NCBI RefSeq assembly: GCF_031085165.1
Contig: NZ_JAVHTY010000002.1
Span: 310,001 to 374,000 of the forward strand
Source: Pseudomonas sp. 102515
Lineage (GTDB): Bacteria > Pseudomonadota > Gammaproteobacteria > Pseudomonadales > Pseudomonadaceae
Reading direction: 5' to 3'
Length of the DNA stretch: 64,000 bases
The position numbers and the translations under genes were made by a program. The notes beneath the pieces were generated by a model. It made no database searches, was not told the DNA's origin, and saw nothing but the letters and a program-made list of their open reading frames with translations. Positions 1-9,585 of this stretch are shown piece by piece (positions within the stretch are counted from its first letter, which is position 1; each line of letters opens with the position of its first letter).

Positions 1-1027
1 CGCGAGTCGACTGACGGACGCGCAGTTCCGCGCCGAAGGTCCGCTGCACCGGTGCGCTGCGATCCCCGTCGATACGGCGCTGCAACCGCTCGAAGGCGGC
101 TATGCCCAGGGCATGGGTCGGCTGGGCGAGGGCGCTGATGCCGCCACCCACCAGGGGAAACCAGTCGAGGTCGTCGAGGGCCAGCAGGCCGAGGCGCTCG
201 AACAGGGGCTCGCCCAGGGCCTGCAGCGCCAGGGTCGTCGCCAGGGTCGCCACGCCGTTGGCGGTGAGCAGCGCCTTGGGACCGGGACCGGGGCTGGCGA
301 GGAAGGCGGCCAGCGCCGTCTGCAGTGCCAGGGCATCGTCGGCCTGGACGCAATGCCCGCCACGACAACCGGGGTGTTCGGCCAGGGCCGCGTCGAAGGC
401 CGTCAGCCGCTGGCGGCGGGAGCTGGTGCCGTCCAGGGGTTCGCTGACCAGCAGCAGGTCGTGATACCCCTGGCGCTGCAGGTGGGCCACGCCGTCGGCG
501 ATGGCCTGGTGGTTGTCGAGTCCGACCAGATCGGCCTCGACGCCCGGCAGTTCGCGATCCAGCAGCACCAGCGGCAGGCGGCTGCCCAGGTGTCGCAGGT
601 CGGCGGCGTGCTGGCCGAAGGTGTTCACGATCAGGCCTTCGATGCTGTAGGACTGCAGCGCGGTCAGTTGCTGGCGCTCCTGGCGGGCGTCCTGGTCGGT
701 GTTGCAGATCAGCAGCGAATAGCCCTGCTGGCGGCAGGCGGTTTCCACGCCATGCATCACCGCGGTGGAATAGGGATTGAGCAGATCGGCCACCAGCATG
801 CCGATCAGGCGGCTGCGACCGCGCTTGAGGCCACGGGCCATCTGGTTGGGCTGGAAATCGAGGGCGACCACGGCCTGCTCGATGCGCGCGGCGAGGGAAT
901 CGGACAGCAGGCGGCGATCGCCGCTGATGTAGCGAGACACGCTGGCCTTGGACACGCCGGCGGTGGCGGCCACCTCGGCGATGGTCGCACGGGTGGCGCG
1001 CGGACCGGGGAAAAAGACATCGTTCAT
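1..1027 (-). CDS. LacI-family transcriptional regulator (3' end cut by window edge)
   Basis: About 341 codons are present and the frame is still open at base 1, so only the last few residues are missing, since the family is usually 330–345 aa. The N-terminus has a LacI helix-turn-helix (about residues 14–35, TIAEVAATAGVSKASVSRY) and a hinge motif (PNQMARGLKRGRSRLIG). A periplasmic-binding-protein-like effector domain follows (IGMLVADLLNPY, GLIVNTFG). It is divergent from pncC. The hinge and domain sequence resemble PtxS/KdgR-type sugar-acid repressors, but no target operon is in view, so the ligand stays unassigned. It probably controls genes to its left, outside the window. Confidence 0.88.
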   Translation of the reverse strand, partial: MNDVFFPGPRATRATIAEVAATAGVSKASVSRYISGDRRLLSDSLAARIEQAVVALDFQPNQMARGLKRGRSRLIGMLVADLLNPYSTAVMHGVETACRQQGYSLLICNTDQDARQERQQLTALQSYSIEGLIVNTFGQHAADLRHLGSRLPLVLLDRELPGVEADLVGLDNHQAIADGVAHLQRQGYHDLLLVSEPLDGTSSRRQRLTAFDAALAEHPGCRGGHCVQADDALALQTALAAFLASPGPGPKALLTANGVATLATTLALQALGEPLFERLGLLALDDLDWFPLVGGGISALAQPTHALGIAAFERLQRRIDGDRSAPVQRTFGAELRVRQSTR

Positions 1028-1192
1028 GGCGTACCGTTGTTAGGATTTTGTAGGTGCCTGAAACCGGTTTCAGTAAATCTTTTCTCACGCGGCCCGGCAA
1101 GCCGGTCTAAGGTGCAGGCCGACCAGTGGTCGCCGCAGGCGGTCGCGTGCCGCGGTCACCTTTTATGTTCTCCTTTGCAAAGGAAGGTCTCG

Positions 1193-1693
1193 ATGGACTC
1201 CCTCGACAGTCTCGCCCGGCAACTGGGTGAAGCCCTGCAGGCGGCCGGCGCCCAGGTCACCACTGCCGAATCCTGCACCGGTGGCGGCATCGCCGAGGCG
1301 ATCACCCGCGTTGCCGGCAGTTCGGCCTGGTTCGAGGCCGGCTTCGTCACCTATTCCAACCGCCAGAAGACGCTTCAGTTGGACGTACCCGCGGCCCTGT
1401 TCGAACAGGTCGGGGCGGTCAGCGAGGAGGTGGTGATGGCCATGGCGCTGGGTGCGCAACAGCGCGCCGGTGCCCGCTTCGCGGTCGCGGTGAGCGGTAT
1501 CGCCGGGCCGGGTGGCGCAGTGCCGGGCAAGCCGGTCGGCACCGTCTGGCTGGCCTGGCGCGACGGCGAAACGTTGTACACCGAACGGCAGGTCTTTGCC
1601 GGCGATCGCGCCGCCGTTCGCAAGCAGACCCAGGTCCGCGCGCTACAGGTTTTATTGACGTTTCTGGCCGAGGAAAAAGGCCCTCGGGTGTAG
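1193..1693 (+). CDS. pncC: Nicotinamide-nucleotide amidase (CinA C-terminal domain protein)
   Basis: A 166-aa stand-alone CinA C-terminal domain (NMN deamidase), which recycles NMN released by NAD-dependent DNA ligase to nicotinate mononucleotide. Visible signatures are [16 protein letters not shown] near the N-terminus, containing the catalytic Ser, then FVTYSNRQK and the loop [19 protein letters not shown]. It lacks the N-terminal MoCF domain of full-length CinA, as is usual in Pseudomonas. The start is the ATG after AAGGAAGG. The same frame stays open far upstream, but that part lies antisense to the LacI gene and is not coding. It sits 86 bp before recA, the usual Pseudomonas order. Confidence 0.93.
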   Translation: MDSLDSLARQLGEALQAAGAQVTTAESCTGGGIAEAITRVAGSSAWFEAGFVTYSNRQKTLQLDVPAALFEQVGAVSEEVVMAMALGAQQRAGARFAVAVSGIAGPGGAVPGKPVGTVWLAWRDGETLYTERQVFAGDRAAVRKQTQVRALQVLLTFLAEEKGPRV

Positions 1694-1720
1694 CAACCGG
1701 AGGGCGACTATGGTTTAATA

Positions 1721-1736
1721 CTGTTCACTTATACAG
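1721..1736 (+). promoter_or_regulatory. LexA (SOS) box of recA
   Basis: The 16-bp sequence CTGTTCACTTATACAG fits the gamma-proteobacterial LexA consensus CTGT-N8-ACAG exactly at both half-sites. It lies 44 bp before the recA start, where LexA repression of recA is expected. Confidence 0.9.
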
Positions 1737-1779
1737 GTATCCACGGCCGTCTGGCCCTTCTTTCTCCGAGAGGAATCTA

Positions 1780-2823
<1,044 letters not shown>

Positions 2824-2845
2824 TCGCCTGCCAGTGCTCCAGACG

Positions 2846-2869
2846 ACCCCCGCCCCGTGCGGGGGTTTT
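2846..2869 (+). terminator. Rho-independent terminator/attenuator between recA and recX
   Basis: An 8-bp stem (ACCCCCGC / GCGGGGGT) with loop CCCGT is followed by a short T tract. It lies 22 bp after the recA stop and before the recX ribosome-binding site. In many proteobacteria recX is expressed only by partial read-through of such a hairpin, and the arrangement here fits that. Confidence 0.8.
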
Positions 2870-2888
2870 CGTATGAGGAGGATCACCC

Positions 2889-3341
2889 TTGGGCAATCCG
2901 TTGGATACCACCGCCGCCATCCGTTTCGCCGCCATGGATCTGCTGGCGCGTCGCGAACATGGCCGTGAGGAGCTGTCGCGCAAGCTGCGCCGGCGCGGGG
3001 CCGAGGAAAGCCTGCTCGGTCCGGTGCTGGATCGCCTGGCCGAGGATGGCCTGCTCGATGAAAGCCGTTATCTGGAGAGCTACATCACCAGCCGTGCCCG
3101 CTCCGGTTACGGGCCCATGCGCATCCGCGAGGAACTAGGCCAGCGTGGCCTGAAACGGGAGCAGGTGGAGATGGCCCTGCGCGAAGCGGATGTGGACTGG
3201 CAGGCGCAGCTGGAAGAGGTATGGCGCAGAAAGTTCGGCACGCCGCCGGCCGACGCCAAGGAGCGCGCCAAGCAAGGGCGTTTCCTGGCCTACCGGGGCT
3301 ATGCCATGGACGGGATCAACCGGGTGCTGAGCCGGCGGTAG
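2889..3341 (+). CDS. recX: Regulatory protein RecX
   Basis: A 150-aa RecX-family protein. RecX binds and limits RecA filaments. Three-helix RecX repeats are visible: [19 protein letters not shown], then [19 protein letters not shown] followed by [11 protein letters not shown], and near the C-terminus [17 protein letters not shown]. The start is a TTG placed by a strong AGGAGG 7–12 bases upstream. No in-frame ATG fits as well. It is 65 bp after recA and separated from it by the hairpin at 2846. Confidence 0.95.
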   Translation: MGNPLDTTAAIRFAAMDLLARREHGREELSRKLRRRGAEESLLGPVLDRLAEDGLLDESRYLESYITSRARSGYGPMRIREELGQRGLKREQVEMALREADVDWQAQLEEVWRRKFGTPPADAKERAKQGRFLAYRGYAMDGINRVLSRR

Positions 3342-3360
3342 TGGGTTGTGGCTTGCGGCG

Positions 3361-3453
3361 TTGGGCTTTGCTGTGCTCGGCGCCAACCTACGAGGGCAAC
3401 TGGGGTAGGTTGGGTCGAGACGTCTCCAGCGTCGAAGCCCAACAGGGGGGCCA
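3361..3453. repeat. Dispersed intergenic repeat (GGGCTTyGCTGyrCTC type), two arms
   Basis: Base 3361 starts TTGGGCTTTGCTGTGCTCGG, followed by CGCCAACCTACGA. An opposed copy runs at 3405–3453 (TAGGTTGGGTCGAGACG ... TCGAAGCCCAAC). The same word recurs between other genes at 19363, 20312, 43112 and 53368. It lies between convergent recX and the LOG gene, so it may also act as a transcript 3' end. Confidence 0.6.
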
Positions 3454-3493
3454 GTGTTGAGGAGCGTCGGGTTTCGCGGTGCTCAGCGGCGAA

Positions 3494-4573
3494 CTACGTG
3501 GATGCCCAGTGCTCCGGTCGATTGAGTTCGTCCACCAGTTCGCGCAGACGACCGTAGTGACGGCCGTGGAAGTCGAAGGCGAGACGTGTCAGGTGGGCGA
3601 ATTCCGCTTCGTCGGGTTGGCCTTCGCCCGGGGCCAGCTGGGTGAAGCCCGGGATCCGGCAGAGGTCGTCGAAATCCGTTGCCAGGCGTTCAAGACAGGC
3701 CGGTGTCAGGGCGTGCTTGAGGCGGATATGCAACAGGCCGTCACGCCGGCGAGTGGAGTGGTAGTTGCTGTAGAAGTGCTCGATCTCGGCGGCGGCGGCT
3801 TCCGGTGAGCGTACCAGACGGACCAGCTTGAGGTCGGCGGGGAGGATGTAGCCTTCCGCCAGCAGATTGCGCTCAAGGTAGGCCAGGGCGTCGTCCCAGA
3901 AGTGGCCGTCGGGCATATCCAACAATACCAGCGGCACCAGTGGGCTCTTGCCGGTCTGGATCAGCGTGAGCACCTCGAAGGTCTCGTCCAGGGTGCCGAA
4001 GCCGCCGGGGCAGAGCACCAGGGCATCCGCCTCCTTGAGAAAGAACAGCTTGCGTACGTAGAAGAAGTGGAAGGACAGCAGGTGATCCGTGCCCTCGATG
4101 GTTGGATTGGCCCGCTGCTCGAAGGGGAGGGTGATGTTGAAGCCTAGGCTGGCTTCGGGCCCGGCGCCCTCGTGGGCGGCGCCCATGATGCCGGCACCCC
4201 CGCCGGTGATGACCATCATGTCGCGGCGGGCCAGGGCGCTGCCCAGCTCGCGGGCCAGGGTATAGAGGCCATGATCGATGCGGGTCCGCGCCGACCCGAA
4301 CACCGTGACCTTGCGCCGCCGACGGAAGCGCTCCAGGGTGCGAAAGGCCTGCTCCAGCTCCTTGAGGGTCTGCAGCATGATCTTGGCGTCCCAGCGCGCC
4401 GGATTGGTCTGCGCCATGCGCACCACCGTCACCAGCATCTCGCGGTAGAGGCCCAGGTTGGGGCTGCCGCCCGGCAGGGCGTGCTCCAGCAATTCGTCGA
4501 TGCGCTGACCGAGGTCGGCGGCGCTGGGCTCCACGTGACGGGCCAGGTAGCTGTCGTCGCTGTCCTCGGTCAT
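3494..4573 (-). CDS. LOG-family protein (TIGR00730-type Rossmann-fold)
   Basis: A 359-aa protein with the two LOG motifs: GGGAGIM (residues 124–130) and PGGFGTLDE (189–197). The family cleaves nucleoside 5'-monophosphates to base and ribose-5-phosphate and is loosely annotated as lysine decarboxylase or cytokinin-activating. The roughly 90-residue N-terminal extension and the C-terminal extension after residue 260 make it longer than the 190-aa plant-type LOG proteins, and their roles are unknown. It is 15 bp upstream of the PA3611-like gene and transcribed in the same direction as it. Confidence 0.88.
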   Translation of the reverse strand: MTEDSDDSYLARHVEPSAADLGQRIDELLEHALPGGSPNLGLYREMLVTVVRMAQTNPARWDAKIMLQTLKELEQAFRTLERFRRRRKVTVFGSARTRIDHGLYTLARELGSALARRDMMVITGGGAGIMGAAHEGAGPEASLGFNITLPFEQRANPTIEGTDHLLSFHFFYVRKLFFLKEADALVLCPGGFGTLDETFEVLTLIQTGKSPLVPLVLLDMPDGHFWDDALAYLERNLLAEGYILPADLKLVRLVRSPEAAAAEIEHFYSNYHSTRRRDGLLHIRLKHALTPACLERLATDFDDLCRIPGFTQLAPGEGQPDEAEFAHLTRLAFDFHGRHYGRLRELVDELNRPEHWAST

Positions 4574-4588
4574 GGCCGCGGTCTCCGC

Positions 4589-4996
4589 TTACTTGCCCAG
4601 GCCGCAGTCGGCCGCCTGGAAGCGCTCGACCATGACCGGCTTGTTGGTCTGGTATTCGGTGAAGTCATAGACCAGGGTGGCGCCGCGAGCCAGCAACTGG
4701 CGATAGCCGTTGTTCTGGCAGACGCTCTCGGCGAGCTGCACCCGCACCGTGGCCGGATTCTCGCGCATGCGGGCGGCATGGGCCGGGCGGACGCTGAGGT
4801 TGTTGATCAGCTGCTTGCCCTGCACGGTGTAGCCGCGGTCGAGGATGTCCTCGTTGATGGCGCGGGGCGTGCCCTGGCTGCTTTCGGTAGCCACCTTGCG
4901 CAGCATCTGGTTGAGCTCGTGGTCCTTGAGCGACTCGGCCGCCTGGACGGTGAGGGGCAGGGCGAGGGTCAGGGCGAGCAAAGCAAAACGAGGCAT
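4589..4996 (-). CDS. PA3611-like secreted protein (quorum-sensing-regulated virulence factor family)
   Basis: A 135-aa protein with a Sec signal peptide (RFALLALTLALPLTVQAAE, cleavage about residue 20) and two Cys codons in the mature part (CQNNGY; ADCGLGK) that could form a disulphide. Length and neighbourhood near recA match P. aeruginosa PA3611, known from a structure and called a quorum-sensing-regulated virulence factor, with no established activity. I saw no catalytic motif. The start is the ATG giving a proper signal peptide. Longer readings in this frame run antisense to tapT. Confidence 0.75.
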   Translation of the reverse strand: MPRFALLALTLALPLTVQAAESLKDHELNQMLRKVATESSQGTPRAINEDILDRGYTVQGKQLINNLSVRPAHAARMRENPATVRVQLAESVCQNNGYRQLLARGATLVYDFTEYQTNKPVMVERFQAADCGLGK

Positions 4997-5137
4997 CGTG
5001 TTCTCCAGCGTAGAGGAGCCCGTTTCGACCGTGGTCGTGGGCGGGGGTTCGCAAGGCGTCTGCGCAGGGTAACCTGCCTGGCCGCCGCGGGCATCCCGAT
5101 CGCTCTGGTAAACTGCGCTTTTGCCCGCGAGCCCGGC

Positions 5138-5872
5138 ATGACCCCGATCAGCGACACTCCTCTGCATGCCGTGGCCTGTCTGCGCCAGGAACGCCTGGCG
5201 CGCAGCATCAAGCCCTTCATCGCCCGTGGCTCGCGCATGGCGCGCTGCCCGAATTGCCGCCTGGCACCCAGCCATTGTCTCTGCGACCTGCGTCCCCTGC
5301 GCCAGACCCACGCCGGCATGTGCCTGCTGATGCACGACGTCGAGCCACTCAAGCCGAGCAACACCGGTTGGCTGATCGCCGATGTGGTGGCCGATACCCA
5401 TGCCTTCGGCTGGAGTCGCACAGCGGTGGATCCGGCGCTGCCGGAATTGCTCGCGCAGCCCGAGTGGCAGCCGCTGCTGGTGTTTCCCGGCGAGTACGCC
5501 GCGCCCGAGCGGGTGGTCGAGAGCTTGCCGCTGGCACCCGGGCGGCGACCGCTGTTCGTGCTGCTGGATGCCACCTGGACCGAGGCACGCAAGATGTTTC
5601 GCAAGAGTCCCTATCTGGACCGCCTGCCGGTGTTGAGTTTCCAGCCCAATGCCCTGTCGCGTTATCGTCTGCGGCGCTCGACCCGGGGCGAGCACCTGTG
5701 CACCGCCGAGGTCGCCGCCCTGTGCCTGGAACTGGGCGGCGAGGCACCGGCCGGTCGGCTGCTGGAGGCCTATCTGGATGTCTTCAGTGAGCGCTACCTG
5801 GATGCCAAGCATCACCTGCCGCTGGCGGCGGACAGCCCGGCCAGCCGGCAATTGAAGGCCCTGCGGGGTTAG
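5138..5872 (+). CDS. tapT: tRNA-uridine aminocarboxypropyltransferase (DTW domain, TapT-like)
   Basis: A 244-aa DTW-domain protein. E. coli TapT (YfiP) of this family makes acp3U at tRNA position 47 from S-adenosylmethionine. Zinc-type cysteines are CPNC (residues 37–40) and CLC (47–49). The family signature appears as LLDATWTEARKM, with DATW at 144–147, and SRYRLRR lies later. The ATG at 5138 gives a family-like N-terminus. The reading frame is open upstream, but that stretch is antisense to the preceding genes. Its 3' end overlaps the convergent permease by 4 bp. Confidence 0.85.
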   Translation: MTPISDTPLHAVACLRQERLARSIKPFIARGSRMARCPNCRLAPSHCLCDLRPLRQTHAGMCLLMHDVEPLKPSNTGWLIADVVADTHAFGWSRTAVDPALPELLAQPEWQPLLVFPGEYAAPERVVESLPLAPGRRPLFVLLDATWTEARKMFRKSPYLDRLPVLSFQPNALSRYRLRRSTRGEHLCTAEVAALCLELGGEAPAGRLLEAYLDVFSERYLDAKHHLPLAADSPASRQLKALRG

Positions 5873-6765
5873 TTGACCGGCTTGATCTCCACCGGTGCCT
5901 GGCGCGGCCAGAGCTGGGCAGCGAGCATGCCGGCGAACATCAGGATGCAGCCCAGGTAGCCACGCCCGCTGAGGGCCTCGCCCAGCAGCCAGGCACCGAA
6001 GAAGGCGGCGAACACCGCCTCCAGGGAAAAGATCACCGCCGCATGGGAGGCGATGGCGCCGCGCTGGGCGAACACCTGCAGGGTATAGCCGATGCCGGCG
6101 GCGATCACCCCGCCATAGAGCAACTCGGGCAGGGCCAGGACGATTCGGGCCGAGTGGATGGGCTCGAAGGCCAGTGCCAGCGCCAGGCTGAGCACGGCGC
6201 AAACCCCGAATTGCAGGATCGACAGCACCGTGGCGTCGTGGCGACTGGAATAGTGCCCCACCAGCAGGACATGGACACCCCAGGCCAGGGCACCGGCCAG
6301 CTGCAGCAGATCGCCCGAGGCGACCTGGAAGTTGTCGCCGATGCTCAGCAGCCCCATGCCGACCACCGCCAGGCTGGCGCCGATCCAGGTGCCCAGATGG
6401 CTGCGCTGGCCGAGCAGCAGCCCCAGCAGCGGCACCACGATGACATAGAGGCCGGTGATGAAGCCGGAATTGGTCACGCTGGTGAACAGCAGGCCGACTT
6501 GCTGCAGGTTGATGCCCAGGGTCAGCACCAGGCCCATCAGCAGGCCGCCCTTTAAGGTGTCGCGGGTCAGGCGCTGCTGGCGGCCACGGCGGCGCAGGAA
6601 CAGCAGCAGCGGGACCAGGGTGAGGGCGCCCAGGGCGAATCTCAGGCCGGTGTAGAGAAAGGGGCCGATGTGCTCCATGCCGCCGGTCTGGGCGATGAAG
6701 GCGCTGCCCCAGATGAGGGCGGTGAGCAGCATGAGCAGATCGGCACGCAGGGTGGCGCTGGGCAT
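5869..6765 (-). CDS. EamA/DMT-family permease
   Basis: A 298-aa inner-membrane protein with about ten hydrophobic segments in two EamA repeats. The first starts LLMLLTALIWGSAFIAQ and the second LAGALAWGVHVLLVG. Substrates of the drug/metabolite transporter superfamily range from amino acids to nucleotide precursors, and nothing here selects one. The chosen ATG starts MPSATLRADLL. The frame extends 46 codons further upstream with no hydrophobic or family-like sequence. It is divergent from erdR. Confidence 0.85.
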   Translation of the reverse strand: MPSATLRADLLMLLTALIWGSAFIAQTGGMEHIGPFLYTGLRFALGALTLVPLLLFLRRRGRQQRLTRDTLKGGLLMGLVLTLGINLQQVGLLFTSVTNSGFITGLYVIVVPLLGLLLGQRSHLGTWIGASLAVVGMGLLSIGDNFQVASGDLLQLAGALAWGVHVLLVGHYSSRHDATVLSILQFGVCAVLSLALALAFEPIHSARIVLALPELLYGGVIAAGIGYTLQVFAQRGAIASHAAVIFSLEAVFAAFFGAWLLGEALSGRGYLGCILMFAGMLAAQLWPRQAPVEIKPVN

Positions 6766-6937
6766 GGGGCGTCTCTTGGGCAAAACGGCAACTGTGCCGC
6801 AAACCGCAGGGCCTTGCCTACCGTCCGCGGTCCGCCCGGCCTTGCTCCCGTCCGCGCCGTTCGGCATGCTTGCGTGCAGCCCGTGCGCCAGCTCCCTGGT
6901 CAACGTGGGCGCTCACGACAACAAGGAAAGCTACACC

Positions 6938-7588
6938 ATGGCGGCTGCCTACCAGATACTGATCGCCGACGATCATCCGCTGTTTCGCAGCGCGCTGCAG
7001 CAGGCCCTGACCCTGGGCCTGGGCGCCCAGGCACGGCTCACCGAGGTGGCCGACATCGCCGAGCTCCAGGCTTGCCTGGCCGAACGCACCGACTGGGATC
7101 TGGTCCTGCTCGATCTCAACATGCCCGGTGCCTATGGCTTTTCCGGATTGGTCCTCCTGCGCGGCCAGTATCCCCAGGTGCCGGTGGTGATGATCTCGGC
7201 GCAGGAAGAACCGGCCGTGGTGCAACGCGCCCGGGAATTCGGCGCCAGTGGCTTCATTCCCAAGTCCAGCGATCTGAGCACCCTGCAGCAGGCGGTCAGC
7301 CAGGTACTGGACGGTGATACCTGGTGGCCGCCCCAGGTCGAAGGCGCCGCCGTCCTGAGCGAGGAAGCCAAGGCCGCCAGCGCCGGACTCGCCAGCCTCA
7401 CCCCGCAGCAGTTCCGCGTGCTGACCATGCTCTGCGAGGGGCTGCTCAACAAGCAGATCGCCTTCGAGCTGAATGTCTCCGAAGCCACGGTCAAGGCCCA
7501 TGCCACGGCCATCTTTCGTAAACTCGGCGTCCGCACCCGCACTCAGGCGGCCCTGCTGCTGCAGCAGCTGGAGAGCACCTCCGGCTGA
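6938..7588 (+). CDS. erdR: LuxR/NarL-family response regulator ErdR
   Basis: A 216-aa response regulator: receiver domain (IADDHPLFR with acidic residues at 11–12, phospho-acceptor D59 in LLDLNMPG, then ISAQEE and the IPKSS lysine) followed by a LuxR helix-turn-helix (TPQQFRVLTMLCEGLLNKQIAF ... VSEATVKAH). Together with dgkA directly downstream it matches P. aeruginosa PA3604 (ErdR)–PA3603, where ErdR controls ethanol oxidation and acetyl-CoA synthetase acsA. No partner histidine kinase is adjacent, as in other pseudomonads. The start ATG follows AAGGAAAG. Confidence 0.88.
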   Translation: MAAAYQILIADDHPLFRSALQQALTLGLGAQARLTEVADIAELQACLAERTDWDLVLLDLNMPGAYGFSGLVLLRGQYPQVPVVMISAQEEPAVVQRAREFGASGFIPKSSDLSTLQQAVSQVLDGDTWWPPQVEGAAVLSEEAKAASAGLASLTPQQFRVLTMLCEGLLNKQIAFELNVSEATVKAHATAIFRKLGVRTRTQAALLLQQLESTSG

Positions 7589-7695
7589 TTTCCGCAGGCA
7601 GCGGCGCCCGGCGTGGGCGTGACTGCCCGCTTTCCCCTTTCCCTACCTGCCGTCCACGTGCGTCGGCGGTTCGCCCCTGCTGGATGGAGCTTTCG

Positions 7696-8064
7696 GTGAT
7701 CTCTCCCTACAAAGGCAAGACCGGTCTGCGCCGGGTCATCAACGCCACTGGCTATTCCCTGGCCGGGCTGCGCACGGCCTTTCGCCAGGAAGCGGCCTTT
7801 CGTTCGCTGGTGACGCTCAACGTGGTGCTGGTGCCCCTGGCTTTCTGGCTGGACGTGAGTCGCGGCGAGCGGGCGCTGCTGGTGGCGGTCTGCCTGCTGT
7901 CGTTGGTGGTCGAACTGTTCAACGCCGCCATCGAGGCGGTGGTGGATCGCATTTCCCTGGATTGGCACGAACTGTCGAAGAACGCCAAGGATCTGGGCAG
8001 CGCTGCGCAATTCGTGGCCATGCTCATCATCGCCGCGGTCTGGGGCATCGTCCTGCTCGGTTGA
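7696..8064 (+). CDS. dgkA: Diacylglycerol kinase DgkA
   Basis: A 122-aa integral membrane kinase that returns diacylglycerol from osmoregulated glucan synthesis to phosphatidate. It has an amphipathic N-terminus (GLRRVINATGYSLAGLRTA), three transmembrane helices, and the active-site signatures ELFNAAIEAVVDRI and KNAKDLGSAAQF. GTG 7696 is preferred because GGAG lies 6 bases before it. An in-frame ATG at 7684 would add four residues but has no ribosome-binding site. It follows erdR, as in P. aeruginosa. Confidence 0.93.
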   Translation: MISPYKGKTGLRRVINATGYSLAGLRTAFRQEAAFRSLVTLNVVLVPLAFWLDVSRGERALLVAVCLLSLVVELFNAAIEAVVDRISLDWHELSKNAKDLGSAAQFVAMLIIAAVWGIVLLG

Positions 8065-8076
8065 GCAGGACGAGGA

Positions 8077-9276
8077 TCACAGGGTGGCGCCCAGGGTGGC
8101 ACCCGCCGTCGTGTCGTCCGCGGCCAGGCCCTGTTCCAGCACGCTGGGATGGGCCGAATGGATGACCTTGTGGATGAAGTGCAGCTTGGCGATCACCGGG
8201 GCGGGCAGGGCGAAGGGATAGAAGTCCGGCTGGCCCATGCTGCGGGACAGTTCATTGAGCATGGCCGCCAGTTCGATCCAGGCATTGGCGAAGCCGAGGA
8301 ATTCGTCGTCGCTGCGATCCTCGGCCTCGTACAACGCGTCGCGGGTGAACGGCTGGAAGTCCAGCTGCAGGCTGCCGGCGTTCATGCCCAGGCTGGCGGC
8401 GGTGGCCAGGGTATCCATCATGTGCAGGTAATGCGCCCAGGTCTCCGCCCAGTCCTCCCAGGGGTGCATGGTGGCGTAGGCGCTGACGTAATGGCTTTCC
8501 CAACCTACTGGCGCACCCTGCTCATAGTGGCGCTGCAGGGCCTGGCCATAGTCGGCGCGCTCGTCACCGAACAGGGCGCGGAAGGGCTCCTCCCAGTCGG
8601 TGCCGGCGACCAGGCGATCGAAATAGTAGTGGCCGACTTCGTGGCGGAAATGGCCGAGCAGGGTGCGATAGGGTTCGTGCAGGTCGGCGCGGACCTTTTC
8701 TCGGTGGGCATCGTCCGCTTCGAGGATGTTCAGGGTGATGAGGCCATTGGCGTGCCCCGTGGTAGGGGTGCCGGTGGCGTCGGGGGCGAGGAAATCGAAG
8801 GCGAGTCCATGCTCGGCATCCACGGTCTGGGGGATCACCTGCAGCCCCAGGCCCAGTAGCTGGGCGACCAGTTGCCGCTTGGCCAGCTCCAGCTTGCGCC
8901 AGCGCTCGCCGTTGCCGTCGAAGGACAGATCCGGGATGGTGTGGTTGAGCTGACAGGCTACGCAGAAGGTCTCTCCCGAGTCGGCCGGTACCAGCCAGTT
9001 GCAGGCGGCGGGGGTGTCCAGGTTGGCGCAGCGGCGATAGAGCGCGCTGGTCGCCTCGGGCAATTGCCAGAGGCCGCCTTCGCCCGGCAGCAGCGCCGTC
9101 GGCGTTCCCTGGTCCGGGGCGTAGCCCAGGGCGTTGCCGCAGGCCAGGCACTCGCTGTTGGGAAAGAAGATGGCCTGGCCGCAGGTGCAGTTGGCGACCT
9201 TGCGCTGGACGGGCAAGGCGCGCAGGGCATTGCGTTGCTGACGATTCGAACTGTAGCTTCCGAGAAAATTGCGCAT
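8077..9276 (-). CDS. Zinc-ribbon putative metallopeptidase (Peptidase_Mx type)
   Basis: A 399-aa cytosolic protein with no signal peptide. The N-terminus holds eight cysteines suited to two zinc ribbons (CTC about 30–32, CLAC 43–46, C83, C92, CVAC 105–108). A gluzincin-type HEVGHYYFD motif follows (H212, E213, H216), with a conserved E/W-rich stretch after it (HPWEDWAETWAHYLHMMD) that could give the third zinc ligand. This matches the family called putative zinc-binding metallo-peptidase, of unknown substrate. It is divergent from the ATP-grasp/transglutaminase pair, and such genes often co-occur with them, suggesting a shared peptide substrate (inference). Confidence 0.82.
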   Translation of the reverse strand: MRNFLGSYSSNRQQRNALRALPVQRKVANCTCGQAIFFPNSECLACGNALGYAPDQGTPTALLPGEGGLWQLPEATSALYRRCANLDTPAACNWLVPADSGETFCVACQLNHTIPDLSFDGNGERWRKLELAKRQLVAQLLGLGLQVIPQTVDAEHGLAFDFLAPDATGTPTTGHANGLITLNILEADDAHREKVRADLHEPYRTLLGHFRHEVGHYYFDRLVAGTDWEEPFRALFGDERADYGQALQRHYEQGAPVGWESHYVSAYATMHPWEDWAETWAHYLHMMDTLATAASLGMNAGSLQLDFQPFTRDALYEAEDRSDDEFLGFANAWIELAAMLNELSRSMGQPDFYPFALPAPVIAKLHFIHKVIHSAHPSVLEQGLAADDTTAGATLGATL

Positions 9277-9305
9277 GGGAATACCTGGCGAGAGCGGCCG
9301 CGTCG

Positions 9306-9328
9306 GACGCCGGCGGAGCGCCGGCGTC
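9306..9328. other. Perfect 9-bp hairpin in divergent promoter region
   Basis: GACGCCGGC and GCCGGCGTC flank a 5-base loop. It is 30 bp upstream of the metallopeptidase start. No T tract follows, so it is not a typical terminator and could be an operator or a REP-like element. Confidence 0.4.
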
Positions 9329-9585
9329 TTGCTAGCGGTTTAGTAGAGCGGCCCGACCTGGAGTTCCGGGTTGTTCGTCGCCTGGGACGGTCGGCGAGGG
9401 CTCTAGGATGGGTTCCCGCACTGGACGACGCTCCGCTGGCAGCGGTGGCCGGCGTTAGCGGTGGCGCATCCCGGCGCACATCACTACCCTAGGTTACCGG
9501 TCGAGACCGGCGCGTGCGTCCTGGCGCGCCCGTCGACGCGACCCCGCCGAACCTGCCTGCGTACCCTGTCAGCCGTCCTCCGACC

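Noticed and set aside
113-1192. N-terminal extension of the pncC frame that could suggest a fusion protein
   Set aside because: The extension is antisense to the LacI gene and has no domain. The ATG at 1193 has a good ribosome-binding site and a family-like N-terminus.
4172-5137. Upstream extension of the tapT frame
   Set aside because: It is antisense to the LOG and PA3611-like genes and unlike any DTW protein N-terminus.
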